64,000 nucleotides of DNA, from the NCBI RefSeq assembly GCF_002095435.2, contig NZ_MJEJ02000051.1, positions 124,001 to 188,000 on the forward strand, in the 5' to 3' direction. The stretch's first letter is position 1; the number at the start of each line of letters is the position of its first letter. The notes beneath the pieces were generated by a model. It did not search any database. It saw nothing but the letters and a program-made list of their open reading frames with translations, and had not been told where the DNA came from. Both the position numbers and the translations under genes were made by a program. Origin of the DNA: Williamsia sp. 1138. Its GTDB lineage: Bacteria > Actinomycetota > Actinomycetes > Mycobacteriales > Mycobacteriaceae. This document shows, in pieces, positions 39,048 through 49,662 of this stretch.

Positions 39048-40434
39048 GTCCACATCGGTTGACCTGGCCATCATCGGCTCGGGTACGGGAAACTCGATCC
39101 CCGACGAACGGTTCGCCGATCAGAAGGTCGCGATCTTCGAAGAGAGCATCTACGGCGGGACCTGCCTCAACGTGGGTTGCATCCCGACGAAAATGTTCGT
39201 CTACGCCGCCGAGGTCGCCGAGACCATTCGCGAAGGCGAGCGGCTGGGTGTCACCGGCTCCGTCGACAAGGTCGACTGGCCGGGCATCGTGAACCGGGTC
39301 TTCGGCCGAATCGATCCGATCTCCGCGGGCGGCAAACGCTACCGGGTCGAGGATTGCGACAACATCACCGTCTACACCAGTCACGTCACCTTCGACGGGG
39401 TCGACTCCGACGGCCGCTACCGTTTGCGGACCGGCGCAGGCGACCTGGTGCTGGCGGCGCGGGTCGTCATCGCCTCCGGCTCCAGGCCGGTCATCCCGGA
39501 CATCATCGCCGACAGTGGGGTCAGATACCACACGAACGAAGACGTCATGCGACTACCGGAGCTGCCGGAACGACTGGTCATCGTCGGTAGCGGCTATATC
39601 GCCGCCGAGTTCGCACACGTCTTCGGAGCGCTCGGGTCCAAGGTCTCCGTCATCGCCCGCAGCGGCGCACTGCTCCGTGGCCAGGACCCGGCCATCTCGA
39701 CACGCTTCACCGAGATCGCCTCGGCCGCATGGGATGTGCACTTCAATGCGGCGTTGGCCGCTGTCGAAACCGTCGATGGGGCGATCCGCATCACGTTCGT
39801 CGACGGCACCGTGCTCGAGGCGGACGCGCTTCTCGTCGCGGTGGGTCGGGTACCGAACTCCGACAAGCTCGGCCTCGAATCGATCGGCCTCGAGGTGGAT
39901 GAAGACGGCCGCATCGAGCGGGACTCCTACGGCCGCACCGCGGCCCGCGGCGTATGGACGTTGGGAGACGTCAGCTCGCCGTACCAACTCAAGCACGTGG
40001 CCAATCACGAGGGCCGGGTCGTCCAGGCGAATCTGCTACGGGGCTGGGACAGCACCGATCTGCAGCCGTTCGATCTCCGCTTCGTGCCTGCGGCCGTCTT
40101 CACCCATCCGCAGATCGCTTCGGTCGGGATGACCGAGACCGAGGCGCGGGACGCCGGCCTCGACATCACCGTGAAGGTGCAGAACTACGGCGACGTCGCA
40201 TACGGCTGGGCGATGGAGGACAAGACCGGCCTATGCAAGCTGATTGCAGAGAAGGGCACGGGCCGTCTCCTCGGCGCCCACCTCATCGGCCCGCAAGCGC
40301 CCTCGATCATCCAACCGGTGATCCAGGCGATGTCCTTCGGGCTCGACGCCGCGACGATGGCCCGCGGTCAGTACTGGATTCACCCAGGTATGCCCGAGGT
40401 CTTGGAGAACGCACTGCTGGGGCTCGAGATCTGA
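39040..40434 (+). CDS. mtr: Mycothione reductase
   Basis: 464 residues. The FAD-binding start is [12 protein letters not shown], the redox cysteines are Cys42 and Cys47 (CLNVGC), the NADPH fold has [17 protein letters not shown], and the dimer domain ends with [14 protein letters not shown], the catalytic His-Glu pair. It keeps mycothiol reduced, which confirms an actinobacterial host. It overlaps the preceding hydrolase by eight bases. Confidence 0.96.
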   Translation: MSESTSVDLAIIGSGTGNSIPDERFADQKVAIFEESIYGGTCLNVGCIPTKMFVYAAEVAETIREGERLGVTGSVDKVDWPGIVNRVFGRIDPISAGGKRYRVEDCDNITVYTSHVTFDGVDSDGRYRLRTGAGDLVLAARVVIASGSRPVIPDIIADSGVRYHTNEDVMRLPELPERLVIVGSGYIAAEFAHVFGALGSKVSVIARSGALLRGQDPAISTRFTEIASAAWDVHFNAALAAVETVDGAIRITFVDGTVLEADALLVAVGRVPNSDKLGLESIGLEVDEDGRIERDSYGRTAARGVWTLGDVSSPYQLKHVANHEGRVVQANLLRGWDSTDLQPFDLRFVPAAVFTHPQIASVGMTETEARDAGLDITVKVQNYGDVAYGWAMEDKTGLCKLIAEKGTGRLLGAHLIGPQAPSIIQPVIQAMSFGLDAATMARGQYWIHPGMPEVLENALLGLEI

Positions 40435-40448
40435 GGGACGTCAGTAAA

Positions 40449-41270
40449 TCACCACACCGCTGACCGCAACGCGATCTCGCTCGCAAGAGCGGCGGGGGCG
40501 TTCTGCGGGATCCAGTGATCGACGCCCTCCAATGCCGCGAATCGGTAGTCGGAGTACACGAATCGGCTACTCCCCTCCGCCTGCTCACGGCCCAGCGCAT
40601 CGTCTCCGTCACCCCACAGCACCGTCGTCGGTGCCTCGATCGGAGGACAGGCGAGGTTCGCCTTGATGTCGCCGGTGAAGTTGCCGCGATACCAGTTGAG
40701 TGCTGCGGTCAGCGCCGGACGCTTCGTGAGCGGCAGCACGCTGTCGTCGGGGACCAACTCTCGCAAGATCTTCGCGTCGTCGGCAAGCAGCGTGTCCTCG
40801 GCGTCTGGCTTCACGAAGTCGAGGATGTAGGACGATCGGCCACGCTGGTCACTGCTCGCCAGTGATGCTGCGATGGACGAGGGGTGTCCGACGCTGACGG
40901 CAACCAACCCGGTCACCCGGTGCGGGTGATGCCCTGCCAGATGCCAGGCGACGAGCGATCCGAAGTCGTGCCCCACGACCATCGTGTATCCGATACCGAG
41001 CGCGTCCAGGATGCCTACGGCGTCGGACGCGAGGTGTCGGAGCTGATATGCGTCGACCTCGTCGGGCCGGGCAGCCGGCGAGTATCCGCGCTGATCCGGG
41101 ACGATCGTACGAAGTCCGGAGTCGTGCAGTCTTCCGACCACCGAATCGAAACAGGCTCCGGTATTGGGGAATCCGTGCAGCAGCAGCACTGACGGTCCGG
41201 TCTCGGGGCCCCCGATCCGGACGTCGAACTCAAGGTCACCGACGGCGATGGTGCGATGTTCGATGCTCAC
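40449..41270 (-). CDS. Alpha/beta-hydrolase, epoxide hydrolase/dehalogenase-like
   Basis: 273 residues. HGFP (~32-35) precedes the oxyanion hole, the nucleophile is Asp102 in GHDFGS, and GVDHWIPQNAP supplies the catalytic histidine. An aspartate nucleophile points to epoxide hydrolase, haloalkane dehalogenase or fluoroacetate dehalogenase chemistry, not esterase. It converges on mtr with 14 bases between the stops. Confidence 0.88.
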   Translation of the reverse strand: MSIEHRTIAVGDLEFDVRIGGPETGPSVLLLHGFPNTGACFDSVVGRLHDSGLRTIVPDQRGYSPAARPDEVDAYQLRHLASDAVGILDALGIGYTMVVGHDFGSLVAWHLAGHHPHRVTGLVAVSVGHPSSIAASLASSDQRGRSSYILDFVKPDAEDTLLADDAKILRELVPDDSVLPLTKRPALTAALNWYRGNFTGDIKANLACPPIEAPTTVLWGDGDDALGREQAEGSSRFVYSDYRFAALEGVDHWIPQNAPAALASEIALRSAVW

Positions 41271-41305
41271 CCGGCCAGCCTACGTGTCGACCCGTCGGCG
41301 GCGGG

Positions 41306-42835
41306 TCAACTCAGCGAGGTGGTGATCACCGGCAGTCCGTGGGGTACCCCTGAGCTGAGGAGGTCTGTGACGAACCTCATGTCGAGTTCGGTCTCGACCA
41401 GGTCGGCGATGAGGTCGAGCTGGGCCATCCGGGCCTCCTCGAAGCTGACCCGGCCGACCTCGAAGCCGCCCAACCCCACCCACCGGGCGACCTCACGGAG
41501 GTAGTCGCGGCGGAAGTCGTCGTTCGCCAGCAACCCGTGCCAGTGGGTCCCGGCGACCGCGCCCGCGACACTTCCCTCTGGTCCGAGCTCGTCGTCGTGC
41601 AGCAACGGCGTGTCATCACCGCCGATCGCGCGACCGTGATGGATTTCATACCCGCGCACCGCATGTCCCGATGCGACCCCCACCGATTGCCGGAGGATCT
41701 TGCGGGCGGCGAACTGCACTGTCACCGTGAGGATTCCCAGTCCCGACACTGTTCCCGCACGCGCTTCGACATCGTCGACGATGGTGGTACCGAGCATCTG
41801 GTAACCGCCGCAGATGCCCAGGATCGGCCGGCCGAGGCGGGCCCGTTCGGTGAGCACGTCATCGATACCGCGGCTACGCAGCCAGGCAAGATCGGAGACG
41901 GTCGCCTTGCTTCCCGGCAACACGACGAGATCGGCAGCTGCGACACTCGCGGGGTCGTCGACCCATCGCACATCCACCCCCGGCTCGCATGCCAGGGCCT
42001 CGACGTCGGTCGAGTTCGAGATCCTCGGCAACCGGATGGCGACGACGGACAAGCGTGCCGAACCGACCGCGGGCGCGGCCCTTCCCACCGGTGTACCCAC
42101 CACGCTGGCCAGAGAGTCCTCGGCGTCGAGCCACAACCCGTCGGCATAGGGCACGACGCCGATCGTGGGGCGGCCCGTCAGCTCGAGCAGTTGCCGTAGA
42201 CCGGGTTCGAGGATCGAGCGATCGCCGCGGAACTTGTTGATCACGAAACCGGCGATCCGGGCTTGGTCCGCCGGCCCCAGACAGGCCAGGGTCCCCAGAA
42301 GGTGCGCGAGGACGCCTCCCCGATCGATGTCCCCGACCACGATCACCGGCAGGTCACCGAGTGCGGCCAAACCCATGTTCGCGATATCGCTGCGCCGCAG
42401 GTTGATCTCCGCGGGCGAACCGGCACCCTCACAGATCACCACATCGAAATCTGCACGCAGAGAGGCCAACTCGTCGGATACGACGTTTGCCAGTGCCGCC
42501 CTGCGGGCGTGATAGTCGGCCGCACCGACCGTTCCGTCGACCTGCCCGCGCACCACGACTTGCGACCGGCGGTCGCTGCCGGGCTTGAGGAGGACCGGGT
42601 TGAACCGGACCGAGGGCGCCAGCCCACACGCGGAGGCCTGCATCGCCTGCGCGCGACCTATCTCGCCGCCGTCGAGGGTCACGACGGAGTTGTTCGACAT
42701 GTTCTGCGCCTTGAACGGGGCCACCGAGACCCCGGAACGATGCAGCGCACGACACAGCCCTGCGACGATCAGACTCTTACCCGCGTCAGAGCTCGTTCCC
42801 GCGACCAGCAACGCCCCCCGCGGTTGGGGAGACAA
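41306..42835 (-). CDS. cobQ: Cobyric acid synthase
   Basis: 509 residues. P-loop [13 protein letters not shown] (~11-23), FKAQNMSNN, and the amidotransferase nucleophile in [10 protein letters not shown]. It amidates the b, d, e and g side chains of adenosylcobyrinate diamide. The start appears to be a TTG one base after the map stop; no ATG or GTG gives the conserved N-terminus, so it is probably coupled to map. Confidence 0.95.
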   Translation of the reverse strand: MSPQPRGALLVAGTSSDAGKSLIVAGLCRALHRSGVSVAPFKAQNMSNNSVVTLDGGEIGRAQAMQASACGLAPSVRFNPVLLKPGSDRRSQVVVRGQVDGTVGAADYHARRAALANVVSDELASLRADFDVVICEGAGSPAEINLRRSDIANMGLAALGDLPVIVVGDIDRGGVLAHLLGTLACLGPADQARIAGFVINKFRGDRSILEPGLRQLLELTGRPTIGVVPYADGLWLDAEDSLASVVGTPVGRAAPAVGSARLSVVAIRLPRISNSTDVEALACEPGVDVRWVDDPASVAAADLVVLPGSKATVSDLAWLRSRGIDDVLTERARLGRPILGICGGYQMLGTTIVDDVEARAGTVSGLGILTVTVQFAARKILRQSVGVASGHAVRGYEIHHGRAIGGDDTPLLHDDELGPEGSVAGAVAGTHWHGLLANDDFRRDYLREVARWVGLGGFEVGRVSFEEARMAQLDLIADLVETELDMRFVTDLLSSGVPHGLPVITTSLS

Positions 42836-42836
42836 G

Positions 42837-43700
42837 TCAGGCGTCCGGCACGGTGAGGACCTCGGCCCCGGACTCGGTGACCACGAGGGTGTGCTCGAAC
42901 TGGGCGGTCCACTTGCGGTCGGCGGTCGCGACCGTCCAGCCGTCGTCCCAGATCTCGTAGTCGAGGGCGCCCAGGTTGATCATCGGTTCGATGGTGAACA
43001 CCATGCCGGGTTCGATCAGGGTGTCGATGTTCGGTTGGTCGTAATGCAGGATGACCAGGCCGTTGTGGAAGGTCTCACCGATGCCGTGGCCGGTGAAATC
43101 ACGAACGACGTTGTAGCCGAAACGATTCGCGTACGACTCGATGACGCGGCCGATCACGTTGAGCTCACGGCCGGGGCGCACTGCCTTGATGGCACGGTTC
43201 GTCGCCTCCCGCGTGCGGTCGACGAGATCGACAACCTCAGGTGCGACATCGCCTGCGAGGAACGTTGCGTTGGTGTCCCCATGGACGCCGTTGATGTACG
43301 CCGTGACATCGATGTTGACGATGTCGCCGTCCTCGATCACCGTCGAATCCGGGATACCGTGGCAGATCACCTCGTTGAGAGACGTGCAGCACGACTTCGG
43401 GAATCCTTTGTAACCCAGCGTCGACGGATACGCGCCGTGATCGACCATGTACTCGTGCGCCACCCGGTCGAGGTGATCGGTGGTCACTCCCGGTGCGACA
43501 GCCTTTCCGGCCTCGGCGAGGGCGTTGGCGGCGATCTTGCTCGCCAATCGCATCTTCTCGATTGTCTCGGGGGTCTGCACCCAGGGCTCGTGACCTTCGG
43601 CGGCAGTGGACTTCCACACGTACTCGGGTCGCTCGATGGTGGCCGGCACCGGCAGTGTCGGCGAGATCTCGCCAGGGGCGAGTGGGGCACGAACAGGCAT
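42837..43700 (-). CDS. map: Methionine aminopeptidase, N-terminally extended
   Basis: 287 residues: an N-terminal extension of about 45 residues ([17 protein letters not shown]) precedes the catalytic pita-bread domain, as in mycobacterial MapB. Metal ligands: Asp in NIDVTAYI and HGDTNATF, His in TGHGIG, Glu in TIEPM and FEHT. It removes N-terminal Met. Divergent from the haem transporter operon. Confidence 0.96.
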   Translation of the reverse strand: MPVRAPLAPGEISPTLPVPATIERPEYVWKSTAAEGHEPWVQTPETIEKMRLASKIAANALAEAGKAVAPGVTTDHLDRVAHEYMVDHGAYPSTLGYKGFPKSCCTSLNEVICHGIPDSTVIEDGDIVNIDVTAYINGVHGDTNATFLAGDVAPEVVDLVDRTREATNRAIKAVRPGRELNVIGRVIESYANRFGYNVVRDFTGHGIGETFHNGLVILHYDQPNIDTLIEPGMVFTIEPMINLGALDYEIWDDGWTVATADRKWTAQFEHTLVVTESGAEVLTVPDA

Positions 43701-43780
43701 GTCTTCAGCCTATCTGTTCTCCGCTGGACTGATCCCGCCCGTCTCACCCACACGATCCGAACCCCGGGGTCGGTGACAAG

Positions 43781-43799
43781 TAAGGTGACACTCACAGCG
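43781..43799 (+). promoter_or_regulatory. Possible degenerate IdeR/DtxR box upstream of hmuT
   Basis: TAAGGTGACACTCAC is a good left half of the consensus TTAGGTTAGGCTAACCTAA; the whole 19-mer matches at about 12 positions. It lies 20 bases before the hmuT ATG in the promoter gap. Iron control is plausible for this operon, but the right half is poor. Confidence 0.3.
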
Positions 43800-43819
43800 C
43801 CGGCGGGATGGAGTGATGA

Positions 43820-44869
43820 ATGATCGACACCAGGTTGCCCGGTCGCGGGCGGACCCGGATCATCGCCACGTTGCTCACCGCGTTCGCATTCGTGATCGCG
43901 GGATGCTCCACGGCCCCGATCAAAGACACCGCGACCAGCCCTCCCGCCTCCGACGGCGCCCTGCGAACCGGACCGCAGACCGCTCGACTCACCGGTTCCG
44001 CCGTCGACCCGGTGGCCCAGAACCCGATCCCGACGCTTCCCGCCACCGCGAAGTCCATCGGTGGAGATGTCACGGTCACCGACATCGGGCGCATCATCGC
44101 CATCGACCGCTCCAGCACCCTCGCAAACATCGTGTATTCACTGGGTCTCGGCGACAACGTCGTGGCCCGGGACCGGTCGACGGTGATCCCCGAAGCCGAA
44201 AATCTCCCGGTGATCACCGACAACGGGCACTCGGTCAACATCGAGGCCGTGCTCGCCGCCGATCCCAGCGTCGTCCTGATCGACGAGGCCACGAACCCGC
44301 CGGGGACCGTCGCACAGCTGCGAGCCGCCGGCCTGACCGTGGTCGTGTTCACGAAGGACCGCACGATCTCGGGTACCGGGCCACTCATCAAGGCCGTGGC
44401 GGGCGCACTCGGGGTACCTCGCGAGGGCGAGGCGCTGGCGGCGCGGACCACCCAGCAGATCGACGCGGCCCAGAACCAGGTCCCGGCCGACGCCCGCGGG
44501 GCCACGATGGCGTTCCTCTACCTACGCGGCCCGCGCCTGCAACTACTCGCCGGTCCGGGCTCCGGGGCCGACGAATTGATAGCTGCCCTCGGCGGTGTCG
44601 ACGCGGGCACCGCCGCGGGTCTCACCTCCGCGTTCACCACGGTGAACACCGAGGCGATGATCAACGCCAACCCGGCTGTCATCCTCGTGATGACCCAGGG
44701 CGCCGATTCCGTGGGCGGTCTCGAGCAGGTTCTGAAGCTGCCCGGGCTCGCCCAGACCGACGCCGGCCGCAACAACCGTGTCGTCCAGATGGACCAGGCC
44801 GAGATCCTGACCTTCGGGCCCGACACCGGGCGTGTTCTGAACGCGTTGTCCGAAGCGATCTACGTGTGA
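43820..44869 (+). CDS. hmuT: Haem ABC transporter substrate-binding lipoprotein (HmuT-like)
   Basis: 349 residues from the ATG with GGATGGAG upstream. Signal peptide with lipobox VIAGC (Cys29), then a Pro/Thr-rich tether and a class III binding-protein fold with a long backbone helix. His137 in DNGHSVN and Tyr234 in FLYLRG fall where HmuT proteins carry their haem-binding His and Tyr, from memory of C. diphtheriae HmuT. First gene of a three-gene operon; the permease overlaps by four bases. Confidence 0.87.
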   Translation: MIDTRLPGRGRTRIIATLLTAFAFVIAGCSTAPIKDTATSPPASDGALRTGPQTARLTGSAVDPVAQNPIPTLPATAKSIGGDVTVTDIGRIIAIDRSSTLANIVYSLGLGDNVVARDRSTVIPEAENLPVITDNGHSVNIEAVLAADPSVVLIDEATNPPGTVAQLRAAGLTVVVFTKDRTISGTGPLIKAVAGALGVPREGEALAARTTQQIDAAQNQVPADARGATMAFLYLRGPRLQLLAGPGSGADELIAALGGVDAGTAAGLTSAFTTVNTEAMINANPAVILVMTQGADSVGGLEQVLKLPGLAQTDAGRNNRVVQMDQAEILTFGPDTGRVLNALSEAIYV

Positions 44870-45951
44870 GTTCCGTGCGCGAAGCAGTCCGCAAGGGCAG
44901 CGTTGGCGGCGACCGGCGTTCACTGCCGCGCAACGTCATGATCATCGTCGCCATGCTCGTGCTGCTGGTGGTGCTCGTCGGCTGGTCGGCCGCGGTGGGC
45001 CAGGTCTACATCGCCCCTGCCGAGGTCCTCGGCTCGGTGTTGCACCACCTCGGCCTCGACATCGGGCCCATGCCGAGCTCGCCCAACGGCGAGGAGACGC
45101 TCTGGACGGTCCGGTTCCCGCGGATCGTCATGGGGCTGATCGTCGGGGCCACCCTTGCCTGCGCCGGCTGTCTACTCCAAGGCGTGCTGGCCAATCCCCT
45201 GGCAGAGCCCGGCGTCATCGGGGTATCTGCAGGCGCGGCGGTGGGCGCCTGTATCGCGATCGTGTCCGGCGGGATCTGGGCGAGCGTCTGGGGCCTGGCC
45301 GGTGCCGCATTCATCAGCGCCCTGATCACCGTCGCGCTGGTCTACACCTTGTCCATGCGGGACGGGTCGTCGTCACCGATCATGCTGATACTGATCGGGA
45401 TAGCGGTCAACGCCTTCGCCTCGGGGATCATCGCGTTCCTGACGTTCCTCGCGGACACCAACGACCGGGAACAGATCGTGTTCTGGCAGCTCGGATCACT
45501 CCAGGGCATCGGGTGGAAGCCGGTCTGGGTGGTGTTGCCCCTGGCCGCCGGCGCCATCGGGGTCAGCATGCTGTTGGTGCGCCGCCTGGATCTGCTGTCG
45601 CTCGGCGAGATTCAGGCTGCCGCTCTGGGTGTTCGCGTCGAGAGCGTCCGGCGGATCGTCATCTTGCTGGTTGCAGTGCTCACGGCGGCCGCGGTGGCGT
45701 TCACCGGCATCGTCATGTTCGTCGGTCTGGTCGTACCACATCTGATGCGACTGATCGTGGGGCCCAAGCACGCGATCCTGTTGCCGGCCAGTGTCATCGG
45801 AGGAGCAATTGTGGTCTGCGCAGCCGATCTCGGCGCCAGGACGTTGATGGACAATGCCGATCTGCCATTGGGGATGCTCACCTCGCTCATCGGCGGTCCG
45901 GTGTTCTTCCTGCTCCTGCGCAGTAGCAGACACAGCGGAGTCGGCTGGTGA
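44866..45951 (+). CDS. hmuU: FecCD-family haem/siderophore ABC permease (HmuU-like)
   Basis: 361 residues from a GTG overlapping the hmuT stop (GTGA). About nine to ten membrane helices; FPRIVMGLIVGATLACAGC, LLQGVLANPLAEPGVIGVSAGA and FVGLVVPHLMRLIVGPKH are FecCD family segments. Forms the channel with HmuV. Confidence 0.93.
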   Translation: MSSVREAVRKGSVGGDRRSLPRNVMIIVAMLVLLVVLVGWSAAVGQVYIAPAEVLGSVLHHLGLDIGPMPSSPNGEETLWTVRFPRIVMGLIVGATLACAGCLLQGVLANPLAEPGVIGVSAGAAVGACIAIVSGGIWASVWGLAGAAFISALITVALVYTLSMRDGSSSPIMLILIGIAVNAFASGIIAFLTFLADTNDREQIVFWQLGSLQGIGWKPVWVVLPLAAGAIGVSMLLVRRLDLLSLGEIQAAALGVRVESVRRIVILLVAVLTAAAVAFTGIVMFVGLVVPHLMRLIVGPKHAILLPASVIGGAIVVCAADLGARTLMDNADLPLGMLTSLIGGPVFFLLLRSSRHSGVGW

Positions 45952-46775
45952 CGGCCACCGGGCCCGCCCTGTCCGCGACCGACGTACACGTGGCCATCGG
46001 TGGGCGCGACATCGTCACAGGTGTCGATCTCGTGGTCGACAGCGGGGAGGTCGTGGCGCTCGTCGGGCCGAACGGCTGCGGCAAGTCGACCCTGCTCGCA
46101 GGACTAGCGGGGGTACGTCCGGTCTCCGGTGGTGCCGTCCGCTTCTCCGGCCTCGATCTCTCGGACATCGCGCCCATCGAGCTTGCTCGACGCCGCGCCC
46201 TGGTCACCCAGCTCAACCGAGCGGACACGCCCTTCCTCGTCCACGAAGTGGTGGAGATGGGCAGGTTTCCCTGGACCCGGACCCATGAGGCAGCCCAGTC
46301 GGCCGATTTCGTCGAACAGGCGCTCACCCAGTGCGACCTGCAACAGGTGCGGAATCGGCCGTTCAGTCAACTGTCCGGTGGACAACAGGCCCGCGTCTCA
46401 CTCGCACGGGCACTCGCCCAGCAGGCACCGGTCCTCATGCTCGACGAACCCACCGCGGCCCTCGACATCCACCATCAAGAACGGTTGTTGACGATTCTCG
46501 CCGAGCGTAAGCGCACAGGTGCAGCCATCCTGATCGTCGTCCACGATCTGTCGCTCGCCGCCGCCTACGCCGACCGGGTACTCGTCATGAAGGACGGCCG
46601 GCTGGTCGCTTCCGGGCCGACCACCAAGGTGATGACCGCCGAATTGCTCTCAGAGATCTACGACCACCCCGTGATGACCTGGATCCATCCCGACACCGGA
46701 CAGTTCATCGTGCTCCCTGATCGAACACCCGGGTCGGCGGGGTACCCCCCTCCAGTGCCCCGCCGACCCGAGTAG
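45948..46775 (+). CDS. hmuV: Haem/siderophore ABC transporter ATPase (HmuV-like)
   Basis: 275 residues from a GTG overlapping hmuU by four bases. Walker A GPNGCGKST (~39-47), signature LSGGQ, Walker B LMLDEPTAALD and H-loop VVHDLS are intact. Completes a haem or siderophore importer; HmuTUV is preferred because of the HmuT ligands. It converges on the PBP gene; the 82-bp gap shows no strong terminator. Confidence 0.92.
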   Translation: MTATGPALSATDVHVAIGGRDIVTGVDLVVDSGEVVALVGPNGCGKSTLLAGLAGVRPVSGGAVRFSGLDLSDIAPIELARRRALVTQLNRADTPFLVHEVVEMGRFPWTRTHEAAQSADFVEQALTQCDLQQVRNRPFSQLSGGQQARVSLARALAQQAPVLMLDEPTAALDIHHQERLLTILAERKRTGAAILIVVHDLSLAAAYADRVLVMKDGRLVASGPTTKVMTAELLSEIYDHPVMTWIHPDTGQFIVLPDRTPGSAGYPPPVPRRPE

Positions 46776-46857
46776 TGATCTGACGTGGCAATTCGGTAAT
46801 CGGTTCCCTCAGCTGACCGCAGAGTTCAGAAAAGTGGCACTCAGGCGGTCCACAGGC

Positions 46858-48672
46858 TCACTCGGGTAGCGCGGCCAGCATCTCGTGGGTGACCGCGACC
46901 GCATTGTCGGAGCTGCCGCCGAGAACGACGAGGGTCGCAAAGGCCAGATCACCGCGGTACCCGGCGAACCACGCATGCGAACCACCCTCGACCTCGGCCT
47001 CACCGGTCTTGCCGTACACCTCACCGAGGTCTTGCATGCGCAGCGCGGTCCCCGAGGCGATCACCTCGCGCATCATCGGTCGCATCTGGCTGAGCACTGC
47101 GGGATCCATCGCGGGGTGCGGACCTGCGATCGTGGTCTCGCGACCGACGATCAGCTGCGGCGTCGGGGTCGCGCCGTGTGCCACCGTCGCCGCGACCATG
47201 GCGAGCCCGAACGGGCTGGTCAGCACTTTGCCCTGGCCGAAGCCATCCTCGGTGCGCTGCACCAGTTCAGGCGCGATCGGGACCGAGCCGCTGTCGGTCG
47301 GCAACCCCACGACGTCGTATTCGGGTCCGATACCCAGCGATGCCGCTGCCCGGGTGAGATCCGAGGGGCCCATCTCGCTGGCCAACTTGGCGAAGGTCGT
47401 ATTGCACGAACGGGCGAACGCCGTCTGCATCGGGACCGTGCCCAGCCCGAAGCCGTTGTAGTTCGGCACGCTGCGCTCACCGATGGTCACCTCGCTCGGG
47501 CAGCCCACCAACGTGGACGGCGTCGCCAGCCCCGTGCTCATCGCCGCCATCGACGTGACCATCTTGAAGGTCGAGCCGGGCGGGTACAGACCGATGGTCG
47601 CGATCTGACCGTCGGCGTCTGCGAGTTCGTTCTGCGCCACCGCGAGGATCCGCCCCGTCGACGGCTGGATCACCACCATCGCGACCTGAAAGTCCTTGCG
47701 CTGGTCGACAGCTCGTTGCGCGGCATCCTGCACCTGTCGCGACAGTGAGATCTCCACCGACGGCGCCGGATCCGGCTGGGTCTCTGCGAGAACGTCGGCG
47801 TCCACGCCGTTCGGGTTCACCGACACCACGCGCCAGCCGGCTTTCCCGACCAGATCCGCCGACACCTCTTTCTTGACCTGGGTGAGCAACGTGGGCGCGA
47901 AGTCCGGATTCGGCGCAACCAGATCCGCCTGTTCGACAGTGCTGACCCCCGGCAGTCCGGCCAGCTGATCTCGGACCAGGTCGAAGTCTCGCTGCGACAA
48001 CGTGATCACCGCATACTGACCGCCGAGCCCGGTCGCCTGCTCGGCGATGGCCTGGGCGGTCAGGGACGGATCGAACCGCCCGAGCGCGCGGGAGAGATCC
48101 CCCGCGGTCGACACCACCGCACCGGACTGTGCGGCGAGGGCGGCATCGAACCGCACCTCATGGACAGTCCCGGGCACCAGCACGTTGGATCCGTCGTTCT
48201 CACGGACCGCGGCGCGCTGAGCGTCGACCGTGCGCAGGGTCATGGTCTGGTTGCCGCCGAGCTTGGGATGGATCACCGCCGGAGTCCAGCGGACCTGCCA
48301 GCCCGAGTCGGTGCGCGACATCGCGATCGTGGCGCGGTACTTCCAGGCTTGATCTCCGGGAAGCGTCCAGGTGTATTCGGCGGCGACGGTGGCGGTGTCG
48401 CCCGTCACCTTCACTCCGGCGGTCTTCGCCGACATGTCCGTGGCAGACAACCCATCCCAGGTGGCGGTGACCGCAGTCGCAGCGGCATCAGGTCGATCCG
48501 TCGACTCCCCGGCCTGTTGCGGATCGTTGTCGGCGAAGGCGGACAAGAAGCGTCCTGCGGCGGCGCCGGGGCCATTGTCGTCGGCCGAACACGCCAACAT
48601 CGAGGCGCCGAGCACCAGGGTGATGGCGACAACCAGCAGACGGGCAGGCCGGCGGCGCACGATACGGATCAT
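46858..48672 (-). CDS. Penicillin-binding lipoprotein transpeptidase
   Basis: 604 residues. Lipobox ASMLAC (Cys28), an NTF2-like MecA N-terminal domain (~35-150), a PBP dimerisation domain (~150-310), then the transpeptidase with SxxK in PGSTFKM (Ser ~366), SxN in SCNTTF and KTG in YGKTGEAE. It is a class B PBP anchored in the membrane, like M. tuberculosis Rv2864c, and cross-links peptidoglycan. ATG at 48672 chosen over two preceding GTGs. Confidence 0.92.
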   Translation of the reverse strand: MIRIVRRRPARLLVVAITLVLGASMLACSADDNGPGAAAGRFLSAFADNDPQQAGESTDRPDAAATAVTATWDGLSATDMSAKTAGVKVTGDTATVAAEYTWTLPGDQAWKYRATIAMSRTDSGWQVRWTPAVIHPKLGGNQTMTLRTVDAQRAAVRENDGSNVLVPGTVHEVRFDAALAAQSGAVVSTAGDLSRALGRFDPSLTAQAIAEQATGLGGQYAVITLSQRDFDLVRDQLAGLPGVSTVEQADLVAPNPDFAPTLLTQVKKEVSADLVGKAGWRVVSVNPNGVDADVLAETQPDPAPSVEISLSRQVQDAAQRAVDQRKDFQVAMVVIQPSTGRILAVAQNELADADGQIATIGLYPPGSTFKMVTSMAAMSTGLATPSTLVGCPSEVTIGERSVPNYNGFGLGTVPMQTAFARSCNTTFAKLASEMGPSDLTRAAASLGIGPEYDVVGLPTDSGSVPIAPELVQRTEDGFGQGKVLTSPFGLAMVAATVAHGATPTPQLIVGRETTIAGPHPAMDPAVLSQMRPMMREVIASGTALRMQDLGEVYGKTGEAEVEGGSHAWFAGYRGDLAFATLVVLGGSSDNAVAVTHEMLAALPE

Positions 48673-48755
48673 CACCACTCATGGTATTTGCGGCGACGCC
48701 CCTAACCGGGTTGCCACGCAGAGGCAGGCAGACGGGGAGCTTCTGAGGACTCTGC

Positions 48756-49592
48756 TCAGTCGACCAGCACGGTCGCGAATGTCCCGACCTCTTTCATGCC
48801 CACCCGCCGGTAGGCCTCGCGGGCGGGAGTGTTGAACGAGTTGACATACAAGCTTGCGGTCCGGCCGCCGGCGACGATGGCCTCGACGACCGAGGCGGTA
48901 CCGGATGCCCCGAGACCCAGGCCACGACGATCCGGCGCAACCCACACACCTTGGATCTGTCCCACCTGCCGCGAGAGCGCGCCGACCTCGGCCTTGAACA
49001 CGACTTCTCCGCGTTCGAACTTCGCATAGGCGCGGCCCGCGTTGATGAGGCCGGCGATACGTCGTCGATACGAGCGGCCACCGTCGCCGGCGCAGGGATC
49101 CACCCCGACCTCACCGATGAACATCTCGACGGCAGCGGGCAGATAGGCGTCGATCTCATCGAGCCGTACGCGCCGCACGAACGGGTCGCCCGGGATCGCC
49201 GGGGCGCCGGCCAGCGCCAGAAGTGGTTGATCCATTCGGATTTCACGCGCAGGACCCCAGTACTCCTGTGTGAGATCCCACAGCGGCATGACGAGATCGG
49301 CAGGGCCCACGATCGATGAGCAGGCCCTGGGATTGCGGACAGCGCGTTCTGCGAAAGTGCGTACGTCGTCACCGGTACCGATCAGTGGCACGAGGTTGGC
49401 ACCCGAGAAGCACAGCGACGAACCGGGCTGATTGTTGCTCCAGAGCTCGCCGCCAAGCGATCTGGGGTTGATGCCGTGGTCTTCGACACGCGCGGCGACC
49501 ATACAGGCCGATACCGGGTCCTGCGCCAGGGCACGGGCAACCGCGTCGAAGTCCCGCTCTCCGAGCGGGCGGTCACCCAACAGCTTCAGCAC
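48756..49592 (-). CDS. GNAT acetyltransferase with DUF4081 N-terminal domain
   Basis: 278 residues from a GTG. The N-terminal half is DUF4081-like (ACMVAARVEDHG, LWSNNQPGSSLCFSGANLVP); the C-terminal half is GNAT with GVWVAPDRRGLGLGASGTASVVEAI binding acetyl-CoA. Same place as Rv2867c beside ispG. Substrate unknown. Confidence 0.88.
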   Translation of the reverse strand: MLKLLGDRPLGERDFDAVARALAQDPVSACMVAARVEDHGINPRSLGGELWSNNQPGSSLCFSGANLVPLIGTGDDVRTFAERAVRNPRACSSIVGPADLVMPLWDLTQEYWGPAREIRMDQPLLALAGAPAIPGDPFVRRVRLDEIDAYLPAAVEMFIGEVGVDPCAGDGGRSYRRRIAGLINAGRAYAKFERGEVVFKAEVGALSRQVGQIQGVWVAPDRRGLGLGASGTASVVEAIVAGGRTASLYVNSFNTPAREAYRRVGMKEVGTFATVLVD

Positions 49593-49662
49593 TGCGGCTC
49601 CCAGGTTCGTAGCAGGCGTACGGGACGTACCCGCTCATTCTGCCAGGCCGGTCTGCCTGCGG

